A DNA stretch of 64,000 nucleotides from NCBI GenBank assembly GCA_014529385.2, contig CM043962.1, positions 36,053,598 to 36,117,597 on the forward strand, read 5' to 3'. This DNA is from Adiantum capillus-veneris (lineage: Eukaryota; Streptophyta; Polypodiopsida; Polypodiales; Pteridaceae). A program made the translations under genes and the position numbers. Position 1 is the first letter of the stretch, and every line of letters starts with the position of its first letter. Under the pieces are notes generated by a model that ran no database searches, had not been told where the DNA came from, and was given only the letters and a program-made list of their open reading frames with translations. Positions 56,801 through 64,000 of the stretch are shown piece by piece.

Positions 56801-57872
56801 GCTCCTGGTGAGCCTGCTGTAACTGCTCCTCCAACCAAGAATTGTCTGGATGTTTCTCCTGCATCCTCTGCAAGGAAGCAACTCCCCGTCTGAGACGCTG
56901 CTCCTCCTCTCTCGCTGCAGTCAGGCGAGCCAAGGACTCCTGGAGAAAGAAACGACTAAGCTAAGCTAGTCCTGAGGCCACTCTGTTAGCAGGAGAATCC
57001 TGCATGTCCAAGCTCTCTGTCCAAAGAACCTCCACTCGCTCTCTGAGTGCAGAGTCCAGCAGGACCTTCTCAGGGATGCGTAGCATCATGCTCCCCCGCC
57101 TCTGCCTATCTGTCACTGTGAGGGTCACTCGTGCATGGTCCGAGAAGGAAGTCCTTGCCAGAATGCCAACTATCCCACCCAAGTCACAGAAAAAGTCGTT
57201 AGTGTAGAAGCGATCTATCCGCGATAGATTCACTTCTCCCACTCTGCGGTCCGAATGAGAGAAGGCAAGGCTGTCTGGGGGCCTCACAAAGCTAGAGTGC
57301 TGCCACATATCCGAAACCCTGAGTCATACAAAACCTCTCCCAAGCTGTCGGCTCAACTCCCTACACAGTAGCGTGGCTACCACCAATCCTGTCAGAAGGG
57401 TCCTCCAACATGTTGAAGTCACCCCCAATGCACCATTGCTCTGCTTGCGGCAGAGACTCAACAATCTGTTAGCAAAACCCTGCTCATGCACTCGCCACAT
57501 TGGGCGCATATATGTTCAGGAAGCCCACAAGGCAGTTCTGAACCTGCATAGTGATCCACTGAGCCCTGTCTGGCACAATAATCCCTCTGCCCACAATGGC
57601 CTGCTGTAGAGACTCCGCAATAGTCATATATACCCCACCCTGGATGCCTCCAGGTCCAAAAGCAGCTGACCAAAAAGTATCATATCGTCCACGCAAGAGT
57701 TGACCACATCGTCTAATGTGGCTCTCACATAGATGATGCTCTTGTAGCATAAGGAGATCAATCTCTCCTCCTACAAGGCAACGCTGAAGCTCCTGACGCA
57801 ATCGACCCCTCTTGACGCTGAAACTGGGGCCCACCTAATCTCTGCACGTTCCATGAGACGATCCTCAAGGGG
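53896..57872 (-). pseudogene. LINE-2 ORF2: endonuclease, reverse transcriptase, zf-RVT
   Basis: Endonuclease begins RIVSWNVQRLGG (near 57860) and keeps LLMLQEHHL with the catalytic Glu, FLNIYAPNVA and, at 57140, FSDHARVTL. RT N-terminal part is at 56378-56641. The core, 54886-56034, has KAYDRVDWDFL, RQGCPLAPFLF and an intact FADD (55717-55728). The zf-RVT domain with CAACDHLVESQCHCLGDC is at 53896-54483. One extra base at about 56030, just before KAYDR, and a few other frameshifts and stops inactivate it. It is the best-preserved LINE ORF2 here. Confidence 0.92.
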
Positions 57873-59712
57873 AGCGAGAGAGAACAGATGCTGCCGCAGC
57901 AGCTAGACGTGCTATCTTCGAGGCTGTTGGCTTGGATGGGGAGTAATCCGCATTCGAGCATCCTCTAGATAAGCGTGACTGCAAAGAGTGCCGGGCCCAA
58001 GCCCAGGTAGACGGAGCCGTGCGTAAAGCAACCTCCTCTGTCCAGGAGTCCTCGTGAATGTGTACATAGCATGGCGGGCATTGCGTATCATCAAAGAAGT
58101 GAACCACAATGTGTCTACATCCTGCTGCATCTCGAGGGGTCACAGCAAACTTGACCAATGGCCACAGAGTTTGAAGCATGTCTGTAACTCCTAGGTCCCC
58201 CTTGTGGTGAGAGAACTCTAGGGCATGTGTCTGTAGCCACTCCAACACTAGTCGAGAGTCCACTCAGTCTAGTCTCTGCCGCAAAGGGGAAAAGAGAAGC
58301 CAACCGGTGAGTCCAAGGCCTCTATCCCCCTAGCTACAAGGAACAGAACATAAACCCAACCGCTAAGTCCAAGGCCTCTATCCCCCTAGCTGCAAGGAAC
58401 AAAATATAAACCCTGAAGCAGGCTGCCTCATGGTCTGCAGAGGAATCACCGAGAAAGCGTGTAAAGTCGTAGTCAAAGAAGTCCCATTGGCGCTGAATGT
58501 CGAAGCTCGTCAGACCTCGAGGGACTGCTACAAATGGAGACGTCTGTACTTGTAGAGGGGGTCACAAGAAAGGCTGTCCCTCTCTACCCAAGCGACTTGT
58601 GGCAAAGGCGCTGTCAAGAGATCTCCTAGCAGCCGGGGATGGCCCTGCCCCCCGGGTCGACTGAGGAACTGGAGTGGGAGGGGGGGTGTAGGAGCAGGGG
58701 GAGTGGGGGAGAAGAGGGGCGAGAGGGATCGGCAGAGGTAGAGGGGCGAGGAGGAGAGGTGGGGGGGGGGGGCTGTAGAGGGTGAAGCTGAGGTGGGGCT
58801 AGAGCAGGGACCTGGTCCTGCTCAAGAGGACCGAATCAGTTTCCCTTGGGAACCCACTGCTGCTGGGCAGGCGCCGCTGGACCACCCTGATTGCCAGGCT
58901 GTCGCTATGGCCCTTGCCGTCGTTGACCGCGGACCTGCTGCCATCCCCATGCTCGGAGGGTGGCTCTGCTTGTGTGCTCTATGTCTCTGCCTGTGGTTGC
59001 TGGCTAGCCCTTGCAGGCTGGGGTTGGGCCTGTGGTGTAGGTTGGGGCCTTCTCCGTGGATAGGCCTTCGCGAGATGGCCCATCTGTCGACAAATGAAGC
59101 ACTAATTCGGGAGGCCCGAATACTCCACACTCTGTCTAAACCAACCCCCACTCACCCGAGGTAGAAGGATGACCTTCAGGAGAGTGTGAGTATCCCTAAC
59201 CAGAACGCGAACTGAGGGAATGCCGGCCGCCTTGGCAGCTACTGAGGCTGCCGTGCGAGGTGTCTCCAGGATAGTCCCAATCACTGAGCCTATCCTGCAT
59301 AAAAGTGGTAGGTACTCCTGTCGCAAACCTAGAAAGCAGACGGAGATGGGAATGTCTGCCTCCTCAAAAGTGGGCTCGAACTGTCCAATGGTCAAAGGGC
59401 TCATGGCGATGACCTTGGATGCCATCTCGGAGGTTTCAAACTCGATCTGGTAGTAGCCTTGTTCGAGGATCTGAACGTCCAAGATCTTGCCCACCTCCGC
59501 GAGAAGGCGGGCCTGGAGAAGATCACGCAGCTCTCCTCTGCTAGGTCTGGTGCCGAGAATCTTGCAGATGACAGAAGTAGCCGGGCAGGCGCTCTACCTC
59601 TGCGGCTAGGCTCGCTTGCTCTGTTGGTAAAAGAGCAAGTCGAATGGTGGGCTCAGCGGGGTTGGGCGAGGGGACTTCATTGGAGTTCCTCTGTGGCGGA
59701 GCATGAGCCTCC
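57865..59712 (-). pseudogene. LINE-2 ORF1: DUF4283 / CCHC protein
   Basis: The ATG at 59712 (MEAHAPPQRNSNE) aligns with LINE-1's start. DUF4283-like region 59102-59494 has KILDVQILEQGYYQIEFET and GGWFRQSVEYSGLPN. A stop follows, then the knuckle CFICRQMGHLAKAY, whose last Cys is Tyr. The 58270-58800 part is Pro/Arg-rich, holds a 14-G run and a 50-bp direct repeat (about 58309 and 58361), and is about 0.45 kb longer than in LINE-1. The stop (57865) overlaps the ORF2 start region as CTTGAGG, where LINE-1 has CATGAGA. Confidence 0.88.
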
Positions 59713-59848
59713 ATTTGTGTCTGCTACTGTGAAGGAAAGGCGGAGAAACGTCGATGAAGAGGTCAACTCTTGCGGGACCGAGCACGTCAAGGATATTGGC
59801 GAGGCCCGACAAGCAAGAGAGGTCGAAAATAAATAAAATACAATGAAG

Positions 59849-59879
<31 letters not shown>

Positions 59880-60168
59880 CGAGGGCTTAAGGTGAAAAGT
59901 AGGGAGGCAAGCGCGGCAAAGGGGGGCCGAAGGCGGAAAGTGTGGGGGGAACGGGAGGAGCAGAAGGAGAGGGGGCTGGCGACGGGCAGCGGGGAAGGGG
60001 TGGGCAGCAGATGTGGCTGGCGAAGGCGGCAGCGGGTTGGGAAAACGTGCAGGGGGCGGGCAGGTTTGCTGCGCACGAGAGGGTAGGCAGGGGGGTAGCG
60101 CGAGGGCAGTGGGGGGGTGGGGGGGGGGGGGGTGGGGGTGGGGTGGGGAGGGGAGGGCAACGAAGGGG
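59713..60168 (-). promoter_or_regulatory. LINE-2 5' UTR / likely internal promoter, C-rich
   Basis: Extremely asymmetric: the plus strand has 30 consecutive G (59850-59879) and further G runs to 60160, so the sense strand is C-rich. L1 elements carry their promoter in the 5' UTR, so this is probably the promoter region. The 192-codon proline-rich frame over it (59606-60184) is a composition artefact that runs into ORF1 in another frame. Confidence 0.6.
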
Positions 60169-61277
60169 GGAAAATTTTTTCCATTACAATTTGGGAATTT
60201 ATCCGTATCCGGATAGATGATAAGTAGAGCAGAAGTCGGACGCAGTGCAGAACAGATTAGAACAAGTGCATGAATAAAATGGTGTTCCTAGTGGGTTCAG
60301 AAAGTCATAATTAAATATTTTCACTAAGGCCGCCCACGAAAGTGGCCGGCTCGACAGAGCGTAAATACGTCCTGGCGAGAGCCGGCTGACTAAGTCGAAA
60401 GAGATGAAATCTGTCGGTTGATAATGCCCCAGATTGGCCAGAAGAGTAAGAATTAATGTCCATTTTTAAGTGCCCAGGTTAAAAAACCTTATAAACTAAG
60501 TGGCCGGTCAGTTTAAAAGAAACCACATTTGATAAACTAAAAAAAATTCAATCCAAGCGTGAGAAAACTCCCGTAGCCAGCGATTTCTAATTTTTGAACT
60601 CTCTCTCTCTCTCTCTCTGGTATGAAGCGCCAGATGGACCAGGTGATTGCATAAAGACAAGTAGTGCTACTTCTGTGTTCGTTCTATTTTCAGCTTGCTC
60701 TTTCTCTCTCACACGATTTCCTTAGTATAGGCCGTGCAGAGGCGGTGAAGCCCACAACGGAGGCTGAGGTACAGCCATAGGAGCTTTCGTGCTTCCCCGT
60801 GGGGAAAAGTCGCACTTAGACAAGCGCATCACCGGCTGTCCATGAAGAATTCAGCACTTTGATGCGTTCGAGAAGTAAGAATCAGCCACAAAGAACTCGT
60901 GTCGACATTCCCTATGCGAGCAGACATTAGGAGAAGCTAAACCCATGCAGAAATTATGAGTACGAAGCAGACTTAGCCCTTCAAGGCTACAGTTATAAAA
61001 AATTACAGCCAGTACGCTTATGATTTTTTATGCATTCCTATGCATCAAGAGTGGTATGTGGAATACGAGCAGCTTTGCTGTTTCGAATTTATATGCTTGT
61101 AATTGTTCAGAAATAATAAGAAAACTCCTTCAAGGGAGGGACCGGCCCATCTTCTGGTCATTAGTGTTGTGTTCGTCTTTTGTCTCATATTCTCTTTATC
61201 TTTGTGTGTGTAATCTCATGTGAAAAAAGGTAGATTAGTTTTGAAAGTATTAAGTGCACGCTTCCGTTTCTGTGACA
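60169..61277 (+). mobile_element. Element A' 5' LTR, part 2
   Basis: Inverted relative of LTR-A (31748-33069), alignable from tttttccattacaa to the end TGTGACA at 61277. The CT run at 60599-60618 matches the long GA run of LTR-A. An LTR-primer site junction follows, so this is a 5' LTR. Confidence 0.9.
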
Positions 61278-61278
61278 G

Positions 61279-61290
61279 TTGTATCAGAGC
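61279..61290 (+). promoter_or_regulatory. Primer binding site of element A' (one mismatch)
   Basis: TTGTATCAGAGC, differing from TGGTATCAGAGC at the second base; one base separates it from the LTR end. Confidence 0.85.
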
Positions 61291-61346
61291 AAGGTCCTCT
61301 CAATTCCTTTCTTAAGGCGAGATGGTCCTTGGCAGAAATACCACTC

Positions 61347-62025
61347 ATGGCAGGACGAACAGAAGAGCTTGAACGGCTCAAGCAACAGATGGCAGATTTG
61401 CAAGCTGCTCTTGCTCAGCCAGAAGTGCAGGAAGTGCTTAAGACCCTTGAAAAAGGGAAAGCAAAGATGGTGGAAGATCCACCTCAAAATCCCCCAGTAC
61501 AGACTCAAGGAATACCTCAGACTGGGGCCCCGACACAGCCCCAAAGGGGCCCTACAGTAGGAACCTCCCAACAACATGAAAAAGAAGAAATCCCTTCACC
61601 GACTGACTCGCCAAACTACTCTTTCATGAAGAACCTAGACACTATCATTCCTCATGAGGAACTTGAGCTGCCCCCAGACAAGGCTGTTGATCAACCAACA
61701 CACATAGGAAAGCAAGACAAGGAACATAAGAAGAGTCGACACAAAATTCGGGTGGACAAGGATTTCAAAGCCATCACCAAGAAGCGGTCCTGACACCACA
61801 AAAAGAAGAAGACAACGTTCAAGGCTGGAGATAAGGATATTAAGTTCGAATGTTATAATGGAAAGAGGATCGATACAAAGGCTCTTCCTTTTATTCGACA
61901 ATTCGAAGTGGCCTTTGCGGAAGGTAAACCGTAATTTTCAGAACGCTCAAAACTTCGCCATGTTAGCATGTATTTGAAAGATACAACTAGCAACTGGTGG
62001 CTTACCACAATTGTTTACAACGAAA
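61347..62025 (+). pseudogene. Element A' gag, truncated
   Basis: ATG at 61347 (MAGRTEELERLKQQM) opens an N-terminal region predicted to be helical (LKQQMADLQAALAQPEVQEVL), then a Pro/Gln-rich linker. A TGA at 61791 and a TAA near 61930 interrupt the same frame. Downstream the capsid domain is recognisable: IRQFEVAFAEGKP and YLKDTTSNWWLTTIV, matching YFKGNDRTWWSTLLL of D. The gene stops at 62025, where LTR-B' starts, so the nucleocapsid and all of pol are missing. Confidence 0.85.
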
Positions 62026-62259
62026 TGTCACAACTCTACAACGAAAGGACACGACCATTGGCCTAGAGTCATGTCTCTTGACCTATGGCCATGTCTTTTC
62101 ATCATGTCTCTTTAGTTTCTATATAAGAACACCCTTGTAACAAATTTCAATCAATCAACACACATTCAGTCTCTTGAGTTGTCTCTAGTTCTAGTTTAGT
62201 TTCAGTTTTTATCTAAGTTTAGTTATGAATAAACACACATAGTAAGAGCATTCTTCACA
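62026..62259 (+). mobile_element. Element B' LTR, 5'-truncated
   Basis: Matches the terminal 55% of LTR-B (41466-41889) in opposite orientation, from ctctacaacgaaaggacacg to the end TTCTTCACA. The first about 190 bp of the LTR are missing, and the cut falls directly on A' gag. Confidence 0.85.
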
Positions 62260-62260
62260 G

Positions 62261-62272
62261 TGGTATCAGAGT
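62261..62272 (+). promoter_or_regulatory. Primer binding site of element B'
   Basis: TGGTATCAGAGT, one mismatch at the last base, one base after the LTR end. Confidence 0.85.
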
Positions 62273-64000
62273 AGCTTTTTTGCTAGGCCTCTGGACTTGG
62301 CGTCTATAACCGGCCTGTACACGTAGAGGGTGGTACTATTTCAATTACCTGCTTACTACACAAATCACTGTGAAGAAAAGAGAACATAGTTGCGTCCAGC
62401 GAGTAGAATGTTACTGCGCACACGAGACCGACACCCTATAGGCCCATAAATTGGCGCCCCTTTCGGTAATTTTTTATTCAATTAACAATTGACAATCCGT
62501 ATACTTAGGCCTAACTCTCACAAAGCTGTCCAAACCTGGGGAGGGCTGAAAACGCAGGTTTCCGACTTGATTTAGGCAGCATAACGGCGCCAGAACCTCT
62601 GCAGGTCAAAAACACCTGTCTAAGACGGATTCCCTTGCAATTTAGAAGCTTTCTGGTGAGCTGTAACAGAATTTCAGCGTGCTGTAATTCTCTGTTTTTC
62701 TGCTGTCGGGTGCCCAAAACCCTGTACATGCATCCCAAGGCTTTCACGGAGCTCTCCTGGTGTTCCCTTGCAGTTTAGGTGCAAAACCCTAAACTTGCAA
62801 AAAAAACATAGGAGACTGTAATTCTCTGTTTTGGATCGTTTTTAGCGGAGCGAACACTCCTATGCGTATCCCAAGGGCTCCCACACGCAATGGGACAGTT
62901 CCCTGTGAATTGGACGAGTTTTCACACGAGAAAACTCTCCAAACTCCCAATCTTCCTCGATGGGACCATGCGTACCTGTGGTGGGTTAGCAGTTAGCTAA
63001 TCAGGTTTCTTTTCAGAAGGCTCTTGCCTTGGCAAACGCGCATAAACCCTCAGAATTGTACATATTCATCAGAGTAGTCCAACTAGTGGGGCATTACCAT
63101 ATGTGCCAAAGGGGAGAGAGAGATGCACGAGAGCAAATTATCGCGCTACATGAGACAGAGGAGAAAGCAAGCTTTCCATTAAAGCTGTAGACGTGCATTC
63201 ACTACTCACACACACTGTAGGTCACTTGTGAAGGTCAAATCAGTCCCTTCAGCCTCATTTGGGCACCTCCTCTTGCTGAGGTGTCTTGCAGGTTGCTCTC
63301 CTTTTGCCAAGTGTCCAGTTTGCCCCTTTGAGTTAATTCCCTAGTTCCCTTTCACTTATAAAGTTGTAAGTGACTTTCCGAGTGGACCAGATTTTATTTG
63401 GGGTACACAAGGTTCACAAGCTTCCATATCATCGGAATTCAGTGCTAACTGACCTGATCAGTCCCAGACTGATCGACCTAGACTCCCAATGTGAGAAACC
63501 CGTTCGGCCGCAGCCATTTCACACTGGCATGCAATGTCCACTTGCACCTTTTTAAGAGTTATGGGGAAAACAAGTCAAAATAAAATAAATAAAAATGTCT
63601 AGTACATATTTAAAGAAGACAACAGGAAAAATACAACTCCTGGTGACACACCCCATCCTTGAAATACTGCAAGCAACCTCGCTTGCATGCCAATCATAGA
63701 TGCTAATATCTCCTGATATCACATATATTCTATGATGGGATTCCAAGATATACATGCTTCCGGAAATGTAGCGTCGGACAATGAAACAATCTCACCAACC
63801 TAGCTACTACACATATATAAGGCATAGAAGTCTTCTGGTGTACTCTCAAGCACAAACTTCTCTAACCAAATTTTGTATGGAAAGAGTAGATACAATTGCT
63901 TAACTACTCTCTTAAGCATCGTGAACACCTTGTTCCAAAAAGGCTACATCAAGTCATTGTGGGTTCCATCTGAAAGGCTTCAAGATATAATTGCAATAGC
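62273..64000. other. No gene seen; leader of B' and an isolated LTR-like block
   Basis: About 170 bp of B' leader is plausible. At 62448-62485, minus sense, is a degenerate copy of the R-like block shared by the C/D/E LTRs (ggcgcccctttcggtaa...), but no LTR ends flank it. The words tgtaattctctgtttt recur at 62683 and 62818. Frames to the end are short and without motif. Confidence 0.4.

Larger units (their letters stand above)
53379..60168 (-). mobile_element. LINE-2: L1-type non-LTR retrotransposon, about 6.8 kb
   Basis: Same family and strand as LINE-1 but longer. It has a GC-rich 5' UTR (59713-60168), ORF1 (59712 to 57865), ORF2 (to about 53896), a 3' UTR matching LINE-1, and a poly-A tail (T run 53379-53389). 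It splits the 5' LTR of A'. I could not find a clean target duplication; compared with LTR-A about 20 bp of target appear lost. Confidence 0.93.

Noticed and set aside
59606-60184. 192-codon proline-rich minus-strand frame
   Set aside because: Composition artefact of the C-rich LINE-2 5' UTR; it runs into ORF1 in a different frame.

Overview
The window is plant nuclear DNA made almost entirely of transposable-element wreckage. I found no convincing host gene, rRNA or tRNA gene, and no CRISPR array. Plant features seen directly are chromodomain-bearing Ty3/gypsy elements with a TGGTATCAGAGC initiator-Met-tRNA primer site, a Ty1/copia integrase, and plant L1-type LINEs with a DUF4283/CCHC ORF1 and a C-terminal reverse-transcriptase zinc-binding domain. 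Long compound CT/CA microsatellites and nested retrotransposons would fit a large repeat-rich genome such as a fern (Ceratopteris-like). That species guess is inference only.

Layout. 1-4085: copia-like LTR end on the minus strand, then AT-rich repeats with microsatellites and LINE 3'-UTR scraps. 4086-5570: L1-type LINE remnant (minus). 5571-15477: no gene; microsatellites, a 293-bp tandem duplication (11390-11975), one tRNA-like site and one SINE-like segment. 15478-17010: copia integrase/RT pseudogene (minus). 17011-27925: degraded chromovirus E (minus), whose right LTR is split by chromovirus C (plus, 21002-27525). 27926-30884: low-complexity DNA and an LTR remnant. 30885-31747: gypsy RT/RNase H fragment (minus) abutting the 3' LTR of element A (minus, 31748-41465). 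LINE-1 (34541-39945) sits inside A's pol. 41466-43470: LTR and internal part of element B (minus), without recognisable pol. 43650-52020: gypsy F (plus), cut in its RT gene by chromovirus D (44477-51257). 52020-53281: gypsy G gag/protease/RT fragment. 53282-62025: inverted second copy of A (A', plus), its 5' LTR interrupted by LINE-2 (53379-60168). 62026-62259: truncated LTR of B (B'). The last 1.7 kb has no gene.

How the parts relate. Nesting gives a relative order: F before D, E before C, A before LINE-1, A' before LINE-2. C has LTRs differing at 1 of 544 positions, so it is recent, yet its gag-pol is broken by stops and frameshifts; it was probably copied as a defective RNA by proteins from another element. 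D, with clearly diverged LTRs, is older. Many stops in C, D and F are CAG-to-TAG changes, and C's single LTR difference is the same change, pointing to deamination of methylated CHG sites. C, D and E share a predicted hairpin just upstream of the polypurine tract, with a compensatory base change in D. The chromovirus LTRs also carry telo-box or TGACGTGGC (bZIP-like) motif clusters.
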